Shown: positions 1 to 8,907 of the stretch, piece by piece | Numbering within the stretch: position 1 is the stretch's first letter | Layout of the letters: every line of letters starts with the position of its first letter | NCBI GenBank assembly: GCA_965203755.1 | Contig: OZ241910.1 | Span: 1,860,001 to 1,924,000, forward strand | Direction: 5' to 3' | Origin: UBA6055 sp965203755 | Lineage (GTDB): Bacteria > Chloroflexota > Anaerolineae > Aggregatilineales > Phototrophicaceae | DNA length: 64,000 bases | The notes under the pieces: model-generated | Database searches by the model: none | What the model was told of the DNA's origin: nothing | The model's input: the letters and a program-made list of their open reading frames with translations, nothing else | Made by a program: the position numbers and the translations under genes

Positions 1-87
1 CCAGTGCAATAAGTTTCAAAAAACGGTTATGCTGACCATGCGGAATCCGGTTACAAATAGAGGAATGAATTAGAAAGGTTCGTGTGG

Positions 88-489
88 ATGAGCCAACCTA
101 CGATTGAACTGCAAATCCCGGTCGAAATTTATGAGCGTGCGCGCGAGATCGCCGGTGATAGCAATCGCTCGGTGGAGTCTGTTCTGCTTGATGGATTGGC
201 GCTGCTTTTTGGATCTCTGCCCGATGTGCGGATTTCGCCTGATCTGCTCAAAGATTATAGCGACGAACAATTATGGACGGTAGTATATCATAGACTGGCA
301 CGGCCCCAGGATGCCCGCTTGCGCGAACTGATCGCTCTCGGCAAACGGGGACAGATCACTGACGAGGGAAAGACCGAAATGGAAGGGCTGATTGCTCTGG
401 TGGATCATCAGATGCTATTGCGCTCCGAGGCGTTGCTCATGTTGAAACAGCGAGGACATAACGCTAAAGAAGTGCTTGACCAATTCTAA
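88..489 (+). CDS. Hypothetical protein, possible RHH/antitoxin-like N-terminus
   Basis: A 133-residue soluble protein that I do not recognise by name. The N-terminus (ELQIPVEIYERAREIAG) reads as a short strand followed by a helix, as in ribbon-helix-helix or antitoxin-like dimers; the rest is predicted helical with no membrane segment or signal. An ATG at 88 is preferred over the GTG at 82 because an AAAGG lies at about the right distance upstream. No toxin partner is visible next to it. It stands alone before ridA, with a 116-base gap. The function is unknown and the RHH resemblance is weak inference. Confidence 0.6.
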   Translation: MSQPTIELQIPVEIYERAREIAGDSNRSVESVLLDGLALLFGSLPDVRISPDLLKDYSDEQLWTVVYHRLARPQDARLRELIALGKRGQITDEGKTEMEGLIALVDHQMLLRSEALLMLKQRGHNAKEVLDQF

Positions 490-605
490 TCTAGCGAGCT
501 GCTAAATTGTTTTCTGTTGTATCGTGACTGCAAGATTCGCCTCTGTATGGTTAGCCGCCTTATGGTTAAAATAGCAGCCAAGCGAATCAATCAAAAGGAT
601 TTTTC

Positions 606-992
606 ATGCCCAAACAAACTGTCTTTACCGAAAATGCGCCCGCCCCGGTCGGCGCGTACTCGCAGGCGATTATCGCTAATGGCATGGTCTATACCGCCGG
701 GCAGATCCCGCTGGCGCCGGGCGCCGGGCAGCTGGTCGCCGGCGGGATTAAAGAGCAAACCCGCCAATCGCTGGAAAACATCCAAGCTGTGCTGGAAGCC
801 GCCGGCGCGAGCCTGGCCAATGTGGTCAAGGTCACGGTTTTCCTGGCAGACATCAATGACTTCGCCCAGTTCAATGCGGTTTATGGCGAATACTTCCCGC
901 AGCATCCGCCGGCGCGTTCCGCGATTCAAGCTGGGGCGCTGCCACTGGACGCCCGCATCGAAATTGAAGCCGTCGCCCTGCTGGAATCATAA
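606..992 (+). CDS. ridA: RidA family reactive enamine/imine deaminase
   Basis: A 128-residue protein with the full RidA (YjgF/YER057c/UK114) signature. It opens with a TENAPAPVGAYSQAI-type segment, continues with YTAGQIPL, and ends with the family hallmark PPARSAIQAGALPLDARIEIE, which carries the Arg that binds the carboxylate of substrate. The family hydrolyses reactive 2-aminoacrylate and related enamines released by PLP enzymes and works as a cytosolic trimer. Length is typical. It precedes efp by 63 bases on the same strand, so co-transcription is possible. Confidence 0.93.
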   Translation: MPKQTVFTENAPAPVGAYSQAIIANGMVYTAGQIPLAPGAGQLVAGGIKEQTRQSLENIQAVLEAAGASLANVVKVTVFLADINDFAQFNAVYGEYFPQHPPARSAIQAGALPLDARIEIEAVALLES

Positions 993-1055
993 TCCCTTTG
1001 CTATGCTGTCGCCGTCAAAGCGCCCGATTAACCGAGATCAACGGAAAACCAAGCT

Positions 1056-1619
1056 ATGATCGATGTGAATCAACTGCGTAAAGGCGCGACCTTTACCCAA
1101 AATAACAACCTCTACCGCGTCATTGAATATCGCCATCACAAACCCGGCCGCGGCAAAGCCACGATTCGCGTCACCGTGCGCGACCTCCGCAGCGGCGCCA
1201 CGACCGAGATGACCTTTAACTCTGGCGAGCGGGTCGAAGACATCCGCGTCGAAGCCAATAAGGTCGAATACCTGTACGCGGATGATGATTTTGTCACCTT
1301 TATGGATACGCAGACCTACGAGCAGCCGCAGCTGAATCGGGCGATTTTTGGTGAAGATCTCAAGTACATCAAAGACAGCATGGAAATCAAACTCTTGCGC
1401 TATGAGGGCGAAATCATTGATTACGAATTGCCGAAGACCATCGAATACAAAGTGGTCGAGGTTGAAGCGGCGGTCGCCGGCGACACCGCCAACAGCCCAA
1501 CCAAGAAAATCAAGCTGGAAAGCGGCTTTGAGGTCAACGCGCCGATGTTCATCAATGTAGGCGATGTCGTCAGAATCAATATCGAAGAAGAAACTTACGT
1601 CACCCGCGTCAGCAAATAG
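1056..1619 (+). CDS. efp: Translation elongation factor P
   Basis: A 187-residue protein with the standard three-barrel EF-P layout: KOW-like domain I (residues 1-64), OB domain II and C-terminal OB domain III ending VGDVVRINIEEETYVTRVSK. EF-P enters stalled ribosomes at polyproline stretches and stimulates peptide bond formation. The tip of the domain I loop reads HHKPGRGKA, so the residue usually modified is Arg32 rather than the Lys of the E. coli type. The host encodes several polyproline and Pro-rich exported proteins in this window, which would be natural clients. Start and length match the family. Confidence 0.96.
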   Translation: MIDVNQLRKGATFTQNNNLYRVIEYRHHKPGRGKATIRVTVRDLRSGATTEMTFNSGERVEDIRVEANKVEYLYADDDFVTFMDTQTYEQPQLNRAIFGEDLKYIKDSMEIKLLRYEGEIIDYELPKTIEYKVVEVEAAVAGDTANSPTKKIKLESGFEVNAPMFINVGDVVRINIEEETYVTRVSK

Positions 1620-1650
1620 CGCCGCCGCCATCAGGAGCTTGCCGATGAGC

Positions 1651-3003
1651 TTAGGGCGACAGATGCGGCACGATGACCTGAAAAAGCAGGTAGACATCAA
1701 GCGCCGACAGGCTCATCCATCCCATCACCGTCAGCCAGCGGGCGGCATCCCGGCGTGGCAGGATGAGTCTGCGCCAGAAATCCAGCCCATAGACCAGCGT
1801 CCAAGCCAGAGGAATCAGCCCCGCGAACAGATAACGCCCCTGCCATTGCACGAATTCAATGTTGTAATAGAGATAAGCCAGTAAGACTAAAGCAGCCGTA
1901 ACAGCAAAAACAATCCCGATTTGGGTTTGTGCGCGCTTGGTTTCGCTGGGTATGCCGGCGCCTGATTTGCGAGTTAGGACCGACAGGACCGCGCCCGATA
2001 AACCGGCGAAGGTCAGCATGGCGAAGGCGCGGTAAATCCAGCCGCCCAAGACTCCATCCAGCGGCAGCGCCATCCAGCCGAACTGCCCCCAGAAACTATT
2101 GAAGCTCACGCGGAGCATCTCGCGCAGATACATTTCCGAGCCATGCCGGGCAATGTATTCAGCCCGCCGCATCTGGCCGGCGACGGCCGCATCATGCGCC
2201 GCCAGCCCCAAAAAATCGGGAAAGCCATAGATGTGGATGTTTCGCAGCCACCAGAGGCCGCCCATCCCGACCGCAACCAACAGAAAGACGGCAAGCGGCC
2301 TCACCAAGGCCGCGGGCGGGCGTTTTTGAATATGCCACTTCAGGCTTATCGCCAAGGGAATGAGGCCGGCGAGAAAATAGGCGGTTGTTTTGCTTAGCAG
2401 CCCTAAGCCCATGATGAATCCCAGCTGCCAGACTGGCACCCGGTCAGTCTGAAGGTAGCGAATCAGCCACAGCAGCGCCAGCGCGATGACAAGCTCCCCC
2501 AGCACATCATTGTTGACGGCGCTTATTATGCTCAAGCGCTGCGGCTGGAATGCGACCAGCGCCATTGTCCCCAATGCGATTTGCGGCTCATTCGGCAGGA
2601 TGCGCCGGCTAATCGCATAGCTCAACGTCACCACAGCCGCGCCCAACCCCACTGACAGCAGGCGCAGCGCCGCCAGCGCGCCATCGGTCAGCCGGTATAT
2701 GACTGATGCCAGCAGATAGTAGAGCGGCGGCTGATGGTCTTCATATTGAATGGTATCGAGCCGCTCAAGATAAGCCGGCGCAAATTTCTTTGTGGTCAGC
2801 TGATCCTGATAGGCTTGCTGCCAATCGCCGGGTTGGATTTGTGGACAGCAGCCGGCCGCGGCTACTTGGGCGGCATAGTTGTAATGCGCCGGCTCGTCAG
2901 GCGCCTGCCAGGCGGGCGTGTAGATGGCAAACAATGCCCCGACAAGCAGATAGCCGAGCAGGATCACGGCAAACAGCGTTTTTTCGAGGCGGGACCGGGG
3001 CAT
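1651..3003 (-). CDS. Multi-pass membrane protein, GT-C / DUF2142-like glycosyltransferase
   Basis: About 450 residues with one N-terminal membrane segment (LFAVILLGYLLVGALFAIYT) followed by a loop containing PAWQAPDEPAHYNYA and YEDHQPPLYYLLAS, then many membrane helices. The PDEPAHYNY and HQPPLYY signatures are typical of GT-C fold polyprenyl-phosphate sugar transferases and DUF2142 proteins, which glycosylate at the outer face of the membrane. The substrate cannot be predicted. An open frame continues upstream to 3360, but that part lies antisense to yvcK; the ATG at 3003 has AAGGAAAG about 11 bases upstream. It converges with efp. Confidence 0.75.
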   Translation of the reverse strand: MPRSRLEKTLFAVILLGYLLVGALFAIYTPAWQAPDEPAHYNYAAQVAAAGCCPQIQPGDWQQAYQDQLTTKKFAPAYLERLDTIQYEDHQPPLYYLLASVIYRLTDGALAALRLLSVGLGAAVVTLSYAISRRILPNEPQIALGTMALVAFQPQRLSIISAVNNDVLGELVIALALLWLIRYLQTDRVPVWQLGFIMGLGLLSKTTAYFLAGLIPLAISLKWHIQKRPPAALVRPLAVFLLVAVGMGGLWWLRNIHIYGFPDFLGLAAHDAAVAGQMRRAEYIARHGSEMYLREMLRVSFNSFWGQFGWMALPLDGVLGGWIYRAFAMLTFAGLSGAVLSVLTRKSGAGIPSETKRAQTQIGIVFAVTAALVLLAYLYYNIEFVQWQGRYLFAGLIPLAWTLVYGLDFWRRLILPRRDAARWLTVMGWMSLSALDVYLLFQVIVPHLSP

Positions 3004-3184
3004 TGGCGGGTCACTTTCCTTTTGAATCCATCTATGAATATCATAATACAGCATCACGGATTTGATTAGGACTGGCGCTGCGCGGGCTTGCAGGATGACC
3101 GGAACAGCCGTATACTCACTGCCGCCAACAAGATGAATTGGTGATGATGCTAAAACAGCGTGACGCAAATTATATGAGACAGTT

Positions 3185-4213
3185 ATGGGAAGCGGCGGGA
3201 TGAATGTCGTATCTATCGGGGGCGGTCTGGGCGCGGTGCAGGTGATGCAGGGCATGAAGAACCATACCGACAATTTGACCGGCATCATTGCGGTCACCGA
3301 TACCGGACGAAGCACTGGCATTGTCCGCGAGTTTGCCCAAATCCCGGCTCCCGGCGACATTCGGAACGCCCTGGCAACCCTCGCTGGCGATCATGATTCG
3401 CTGCTGGCGCGGGTGATGCAGCATCGGATTGCGGCGCCTGGCGCTCCGAAGCTGGATGGCATGGCTTTTGGCAATCTGTTTATCGCCGCCTTGACACAGA
3501 TGTCGGACAGCTTCATTCAAGCGATTCAACAAATCAGCGACTTTCTTGATGTGCAGGCGAATATCTATCCGGTAACCGAAGAAAACACGCATATCTGCGC
3601 TGAACTGGCGGATGGCACGATTGTCGAGCAGGAATTCAATGTGCGTCAGTTGGATAAAGCCGCCATCAAGCGCATTTTCGTTCAAAATCCAGAGGCGACC
3701 GTTTATCCGCCCTGCCTCGATGCTCTGCGCCAGGCTGACCTGATCACCATCGGGCCGGGCAGCCTGTTCACGACGACCATCGCCTGCCTGGCATTCAAGG
3801 AAATCTCACAGGCCATACGCGATTCCAAGGCGGTCAAGGTGTATGTCTGCAACACCACCACGCAGCCCGGCCAGACCGATGATTATTCGCTTTCCGATCA
3901 TGTGCGGCAGGTCGTTTCTTATTTGGGGATCGGCATCCTGGATTATGTCGTGCTGAATGCTTCGCCGCCATCAGCGGAATTGCTGGAACTGTATGCGCGG
4001 GAAAAAATCAATGTGCTGCTGCCGACCGACGACGAGCTTCACAAGATCAAGACCATGAACGTCAAGCCGGCGCTGGCGGATCTTGCCGATACCCAATCGG
4101 AAAAACGCGCCCTTTGGCAAAAGCAGGATACCATCCGCCACAATCCCGAACTGACGGCTGTAGCCCTGCTTGATTTGATGCGCGAACGTTCCTCTCTCAA
4201 TCCTTGCGAATAA
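3185..4213 (+). CDS. yvcK: YvcK/CofD-like gluconeogenesis factor
   Basis: A 342-residue protein of the YvcK branch of the CofD-like family. It starts with the nucleotide-binding loop NVVSIGGGLGAVQVMQG, followed by GIIAVTDTGRSTGIVREF, PAPGDIRNALATLA, and the IGPGSLFTTTIACL and VCNTTTQPGQTDDYS segments characteristic of YvcK. Family members bind UDP-sugars and are needed for growth on gluconeogenic carbon sources and for correct cell-wall synthesis. The usual rapZ and whiA neighbours are absent. An alternative start is the ATG at 3200. It overlaps the convergent rmuC by 17 bases. Confidence 0.88.
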   Translation: MGSGGMNVVSIGGGLGAVQVMQGMKNHTDNLTGIIAVTDTGRSTGIVREFAQIPAPGDIRNALATLAGDHDSLLARVMQHRIAAPGAPKLDGMAFGNLFIAALTQMSDSFIQAIQQISDFLDVQANIYPVTEENTHICAELADGTIVEQEFNVRQLDKAAIKRIFVQNPEATVYPPCLDALRQADLITIGPGSLFTTTIACLAFKEISQAIRDSKAVKVYVCNTTTQPGQTDDYSLSDHVRQVVSYLGIGILDYVVLNASPPSAELLELYAREKINVLLPTDDELHKIKTMNVKPALADLADTQSEKRALWQKQDTIRHNPELTAVALLDLMRERSSLNPCE

Positions 4214-5738
4214 GCAAGGGGCGCTCATCACCGGTTTGCAGTTCGCTGCTTTCAATCACAGCATCCACATTGTCGAAGGCCTTGCCTAATTTTCGGGTGC
4301 GAACTCCGTTCAAGTCCTTGAATCGATTGTGGATGGCGCTGAAATTTCTTTCCAGTTTGTTCATGTCATCAGCATATTTTTTCCATTCGTTTCTGATCTC
4401 GGTGATCATTCTGGTCACTTCGCGCGATTTGCGTTCAATGTTAAAGTTCTGCGCTGCCTGGCGAATCACCGCCAGCACGGTGTACAAGGTCAATGGCGAG
4501 CATAAAATGACCTTCTGCTTCAAGGCGCTGTCAATAATCGAGTCGTCCTGTTCGTGAATAAAACGATAAATCTGCTCGTTGGGGATAAAAATGAGTACAC
4601 AGTCCACGGTTTCCGAATCAATATAATCGCGCTTGCGGATTTCTGTGACGCGCTGTTTGACATCTCGTAAAAACTTGTCGCTGTAGGCGCGTTTGTCTGT
4701 TTCGCTTTGGGCTTCAAAATAGCGCAGGTAATTGGTGAGTGGGAATTTGGCATCCATATTCAGCGACTTTTGATTGGGCAGAAGGAAGGTGAAATCTGGC
4801 CGCGTTCCGGCTTCAATGGTGGGCTGCCTGATATAATTAACCCCCTCAACCAATCCCATGAAGTTGAGCATGTCCTCGGCCATGCGCTCGCCCCACTGCC
4901 CCCGCGCCCGGTTATCGGCAAGGGCCTGCTGCAAGGACGAAGTGGTCTGCGTCAGTTGTTTCAGCTGGTCGTCCAGTGCGCCCAGCTTGCTTTCGCGGGC
5001 GGATTCAAACTCGCTTATAAGCCGTTCCACCTTGCCTAACTTGACGTCCATCTCCGTTAGCCGCTGGTCAATGAGTTCTTTTTTGGATGCGAGTTCTTGG
5101 CGGTGTTCTTTGGTTTGTGTTTCGGCTTTCTCGGATAACTGGCTTAAAAAGCCCTGATTGGATTCTTTGAGGTGTTCAGTCGATTTTCGCAGTTCTTGCG
5201 AGACCTTGCTTTGATTCTTTTCAAGTTCAGTCGGGACTTCTTTCAAAGCGGCCGCCATCTGCTCAAGCTGCTGGTCAATCAGCTTCTTTTTAGCCTCCAG
5301 TTCAGCGATATGCTGTTGGGTCTGTGAGTCGGTCCTTTCTTTCAAGAATTCCAGGAAGCCTTTGTTGGATTCCGCGAGGTCATCGGTGGATTGCTGCAGG
5401 TGGCTAGGGACTTCTTTCAAAGCGGCCGACATTTGTTCAAGCTGCTGGTCAATCAGCTTCTTTTGATGGTTAAGTTCAGTGATATGCTGTTCGGTCTGAA
5501 ATCTAGATTGAGCCCCCATGTGGTTCAAGAGGCTTTGATTCGACTGTTCCAGTTCTTCCCTTGACTTTTTGAGCGCGTCTGCCGACAAACTGCCAAAAGT
5601 GCTCTTCATCTCATGCGAAATACGGTCAAAGTTCTTTTTCATGCTGGCGCGGCTCATCAGCGCGAATACGAGACCGACAGCCAAACCGATAAGCAAGCCA
5701 ATGATCAAACTGATGCCGTCCAAACTTAAATTGTCCAT
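4197..5738 (-). CDS. rmuC: RmuC family DNA recombination protein
   Basis: A 513-residue protein with an N-terminal membrane anchor (ISLIIGLLIGLAVGLVFALM), a long coiled coil, and a C-terminal RmuC nuclease-like domain (NRARGQWGERMAEDMLNFMGL, RPDFTFLLPNQKSLNMDAKFPL, PNEQIYRFIHEQD). RmuC limits inversions between short inverted repeats in E. coli. The coiled coil contains three imperfect repeats of about 60 residues, each with a KKxLIDQxLxxM core. ATG 5738 is chosen because GGAGG lies 8 bases upstream; an in-frame TTG at 5756 is less likely. It overlaps yvcK tail to tail. Confidence 0.88.
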   Translation of the reverse strand: MDNLSLDGISLIIGLLIGLAVGLVFALMSRASMKKNFDRISHEMKSTFGSLSADALKKSREELEQSNQSLLNHMGAQSRFQTEQHITELNHQKKLIDQQLEQMSAALKEVPSHLQQSTDDLAESNKGFLEFLKERTDSQTQQHIAELEAKKKLIDQQLEQMAAALKEVPTELEKNQSKVSQELRKSTEHLKESNQGFLSQLSEKAETQTKEHRQELASKKELIDQRLTEMDVKLGKVERLISEFESARESKLGALDDQLKQLTQTTSSLQQALADNRARGQWGERMAEDMLNFMGLVEGVNYIRQPTIEAGTRPDFTFLLPNQKSLNMDAKFPLTNYLRYFEAQSETDKRAYSDKFLRDVKQRVTEIRKRDYIDSETVDCVLIFIPNEQIYRFIHEQDDSIIDSALKQKVILCSPLTLYTVLAVIRQAAQNFNIERKSREVTRMITEIRNEWKKYADDMNKLERNFSAIHNRFKDLNGVRTRKLGKAFDNVDAVIESSELQTGDERPLLIRKD

Positions 5739-5776
5739 CCCTTTGTCTCCTCCCAAGCTCCGTCGCGGGCTTGCCT

Positions 5777-5804
5777 TTGCGAGTGCGTCTACTCATGCTA
5801 TAAT
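5777..5804 (+). promoter_or_regulatory. Candidate sigma70 promoter of the sdh operon
   Basis: TTGCGA (5777-5782), a 16-base spacer and a perfect TATAAT (5799-5804), placing the transcription start near 5811 and leaving a leader of about 65 bases before sdhCD. It is divergent from rmuC. The prediction rests on hexamer match only. Confidence 0.55.
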
Positions 5805-5876
5805 ACAGCGCATTGCTGAATTGACCAAGAATCATCATGCTGTTAGCCAAATCAAAGGTTTGAGAAAGGTAATCCC

Positions 5877-6989
5877 TTGTCTTCCCTGGTACTCACCGTC
5901 AAAGAAACATTGCGTTACCGCGGCGCTATCGGGCAGTGGAGTTGGGTTTTGCATCGTCTCACCGGTGTGGGGGTGGCGCTGTTTCTGGCGCTTCATGTGG
6001 TCGATACGTCATGGGCTGTGTTTTATCCTGATCTGTACGTCAAGGCCATTGCCGCCTATCAATCGCCGATTTTCACTGTGGGCGAGTTTGGCCTGGTGTT
6101 CGCGGTGGTTTATCATGCTTTTAACGGGATACGGATCGCCATTTTTGACAACAAGCCCGAATTATGGCGGTATCAATCGCAGGCGGCGATTGGCGTGCTG
6201 ATATTGACCCTGCTGACGCTGGCGCCGGTGTTTCTGGGTATGAGCGGGCATGTGCTGGCATTCTACTTTGGCGAGCAGGCGATTGCGAATGACAGACTGC
6301 TTGATGTGATTGTCTTCTCGATAGTCGAACAATTTCCTTTCATTGCCGGATTTGTGGGCGCGCTGGCGGCGGCAGTCATCCTGGCAGCCCTCTTTGGCAT
6401 GATCCGCGGCCGCGGCGCGGCTGCCCATTCCAAATACCCGCAGTCCAGCCCGGTTGAACGTTTCTGGTGGGGTTTCATGCGGGTCAGCGGCTTGCTGATT
6501 TTGCCGCTGGTATTCGGTCATCTGGCGATGATGCACGTGGTGCAAGGCGTCTTTGACATCACCGCTGCCCAACAGGTGGTGGGAACGCTTTCGACCAACG
6601 GAACGATTGGCGCGGCGCCATCGGCGGTTGAATTTGTTTATCATCGCTGGACCTATGCCGCCGGCGGTGTTTTTGTCTGGCGCATCTATGATTTGTTTCT
6701 GCTGGTTCTGGTCACGCTGCATGGCTTTAATGGCCTGCGCTATGTCCTGACCGATTACACCAGCGGCAGCCCATTCCTGCGCCGCACCGCCGTGGCTTTA
6801 TGCACGGTCGTCGCGGCGGTCTTGCTGGCGCTGGGCGCGGCGGCGCTGCTGCTGCCGATTGAAAAGGACATTATCAGCGAGGCGATGGCGGCGACAGCCG
6901 AAATCTATGAACTGCGCGGCGAAGAAGCGCCGCCCGAACTGGAAGCCTTCCTGAATGGCGGGGCGGCCGACGATGGCGGCAGTGAGTAA
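5877..6989 (+). CDS. sdhC: Fused succinate dehydrogenase cytochrome b / membrane anchor (SdhC-SdhD)
   Basis: A 370-residue membrane protein holding two b558-type modules. Residues 1-95 match SdhC (RGAIGQWSWVLHRLTG, LALHVVDTSW, HAFNGIRIAIFD; His26, His40, His80). Residues about 190-300 match SdhD (FWWGFMRVSGLLILPLVFGH, HVVQGVFDI, LHGFNGLRYVLTDY; His215, His220, His282). A linker with two membrane spans joins them. It anchors SdhAB and passes electrons to quinone. Translation starts at TTG, supported by GAGAAAGG about 8 bases upstream; no ATG fits. It is the first gene of sdhCD-sdhA-sdhB. Confidence 0.85.
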   Translation: MSSLVLTVKETLRYRGAIGQWSWVLHRLTGVGVALFLALHVVDTSWAVFYPDLYVKAIAAYQSPIFTVGEFGLVFAVVYHAFNGIRIAIFDNKPELWRYQSQAAIGVLILTLLTLAPVFLGMSGHVLAFYFGEQAIANDRLLDVIVFSIVEQFPFIAGFVGALAAAVILAALFGMIRGRGAAAHSKYPQSSPVERFWWGFMRVSGLLILPLVFGHLAMMHVVQGVFDITAAQQVVGTLSTNGTIGAAPSAVEFVYHRWTYAAGGVFVWRIYDLFLLVLVTLHGFNGLRYVLTDYTSGSPFLRRTAVALCTVVAAVLLALGAAALLLPIEKDIISEAMAATAEIYELRGEEAPPELEAFLNGGAADDGGSE

Positions 6990-7031
6990 AGCATAAAAGC
7001 GCAAATCAGGCAAGATAGGGCAAGGGCATAA

Positions 7032-8876
7032 ATGAAAATTCATAAACATGATGCGATTATCATAGGAGCGGGCGGCGCCGGCTTGATGGCGGCGCTCTAT
7101 GCCAGCAAGGGCGGCGCAGACGTGGCGGTCGTCAGCAAGCTGTACCCGACCCGCAGCCATACCGGCACAGCGCAGGGCGGCATCGGCGCCGCGCTTGGCA
7201 ATCTCGACGACGACAAGCCGATTTACCATACCTACGATACGATTAAAGGCGGCGATTATCTGACTGATCAGGCGGCGGCGAAAACGCTGGCTGAAAACGC
7301 CATTGACGCCGTCATCGAGTTGGAACACATGGGCTTGCCCTTTGACCGCACCGCCGCAAAGCGCATCAGCCAGCGCCGCTTTGGCGGCCACACGCGCAAC
7401 TTTGGCGAAGAACTGGTGCGCCGCGCCTGCCATGCCGCCGACCGCACCGGCCACATGATTTTGCAAACCCTGTATCAGCAGTGCATCAAGAACGAGGTCA
7501 AGTTCTTCGACGAATTTCAAGTGGTTGACATGATTGTCGTCGATGGAACGGTGGCTGGCGTGGCTGCCATTGAGCTTGGCAGCGGGGAATTCCACATTTT
7601 CCACGGCAAGGCGAATTTCTTTGCCACTGGAGGATGGGGACGGTGCTGGTCGGTGACAAGCAATGCACATTCGCTCACCGGCGATGGCGCTGCCATTGCC
7701 CTGCGCCGCGGTGTGCCGCTGCAAGATATGGAGTTCTTCCAATTCCATCCAACCGGCATCTTCAAGATGGGGATTCTAATTACCGAGGGGGTCCGCGGCG
7801 AAGGCGGCGTGCTGATTAACAGTCAGAGCGAACGTTTCATGGAGCGCTATGCGCCCGGCGCCAAAGACCTCGCCAGCCGCGATGTGGTCAGCCGCGCCAT
7901 TTATCTCGAAACCCGCGCCGGACGCAGCATCAAAAACCGCGGCTATGTGCATCTTGATATTCGCCCCAAGACCGTCAATCGCTTCTTTGCCGAGGAAGGA
8001 CGCGCCCGAAAAGACTTCATCGACGAAAGCCATGTCGAACGCAAACTGCCGGATATCCTTGACTTCTGCCGTACTTATCTGGGCGTCGATCCGGTCAAGG
8101 AACCTATGCCGGTACAGCCGACCGCCCATTATGCCATGGGGGGAATCCCGACCAATGTCGATGCCGAAGTCGTGATTGACGCCGCCGGGATGGTGATGCC
8201 GGGGCTGTATGCCGCCGGCGAAACCGCCTGTGTGAGCGTGCACGGCGCCAATCGTCTGGGGACAAACTCCTTGGTCGACCTGGTTGTCTTTGGCCGCCGT
8301 GGCGGGATGCAGATGGCTGAATTTGTGAAGCGGGCGGATTGGAAAGCGCTGCCATCTGATCCTGCCAGCGAGATTCGCGCCGAGTTTGAACGAATTCGCA
8401 ATGGCAATGGCAAGACCCGTCCCGGTGAACTCCGCGCCCGGCTTCAGCAGACGATGATGGACAATGTGGGCGTCTTCCGCACGCAGGAAACCATGCAGCA
8501 GGGCATTGACGAGCTTTCGGAACTGCGTCGGCGTTTTTATAATGACATCCGCATCGATGACAAAAACAAGGTGTTTAATACCGACCTGATGGAGGCTTGG
8601 GAGTTGGGCGCTTTGATTGATTTAGCGGATGTGACGGCGCGCAGCGCCTTGGAACGCAAAGAAAGCCGCGGCGCGCACAGCCGCGAGGACTTTAAGCAGC
8701 GCGATGATGAAAATTGGCTGGTCCATACCCTTGCCTATCACAGCGGCGACCTCAAAGCGCCGAGCTATACGTTAAACTTCGATAAAGCGGTCGACCTTTC
8801 GCTGTGGGAAGCGGAAAAAGAGCAGGGGATACCGCCAGACAAGCAGAAGTTCCGCCCGAAAGCGCGCGTCTATTAA
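7032..8876 (+). CDS. sdhA: Succinate dehydrogenase flavoprotein subunit
   Basis: A 614-residue FAD subunit oxidising succinate to fumarate. Visible signatures are the N-terminal dinucleotide fold IIIGAGGAGLMAALYAS, PTRSHTGTAQGGIGAA with His43 as the covalent FAD attachment site, the catalytic-loop segment FHPTGI with EGVRGEGGVLIN, the Arg-bearing HYAMGGIPTN stretch, and HGANRLGTNSLVDLVVFGRR. The C-terminal helical domain (residues about 450-600) is complete. It lies 42 bases after sdhCD and 31 before sdhB, so one transcript is expected. Fumarate reductase activity cannot be excluded from sequence, but oxidase genes nearby favour an aerobic role. Confidence 0.97.
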   Translation: MKIHKHDAIIIGAGGAGLMAALYASKGGADVAVVSKLYPTRSHTGTAQGGIGAALGNLDDDKPIYHTYDTIKGGDYLTDQAAAKTLAENAIDAVIELEHMGLPFDRTAAKRISQRRFGGHTRNFGEELVRRACHAADRTGHMILQTLYQQCIKNEVKFFDEFQVVDMIVVDGTVAGVAAIELGSGEFHIFHGKANFFATGGWGRCWSVTSNAHSLTGDGAAIALRRGVPLQDMEFFQFHPTGIFKMGILITEGVRGEGGVLINSQSERFMERYAPGAKDLASRDVVSRAIYLETRAGRSIKNRGYVHLDIRPKTVNRFFAEEGRARKDFIDESHVERKLPDILDFCRTYLGVDPVKEPMPVQPTAHYAMGGIPTNVDAEVVIDAAGMVMPGLYAAGETACVSVHGANRLGTNSLVDLVVFGRRGGMQMAEFVKRADWKALPSDPASEIRAEFERIRNGNGKTRPGELRARLQQTMMDNVGVFRTQETMQQGIDELSELRRRFYNDIRIDDKNKVFNTDLMEAWELGALIDLADVTARSALERKESRGAHSREDFKQRDDENWLVHTLAYHSGDLKAPSYTLNFDKAVDLSLWEAEKEQGIPPDKQKFRPKARVY

Positions 8877-8907
8877 ACCAGCAGGACTTCATCAGAATAG
8901 AGAGGGG

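Noticed and set aside
3004..3360. Longer N-terminus of the GT-C-like protein
   Set aside because: This extension lies antisense to yvcK and lacks an RBS; the ATG at 3003 has one.
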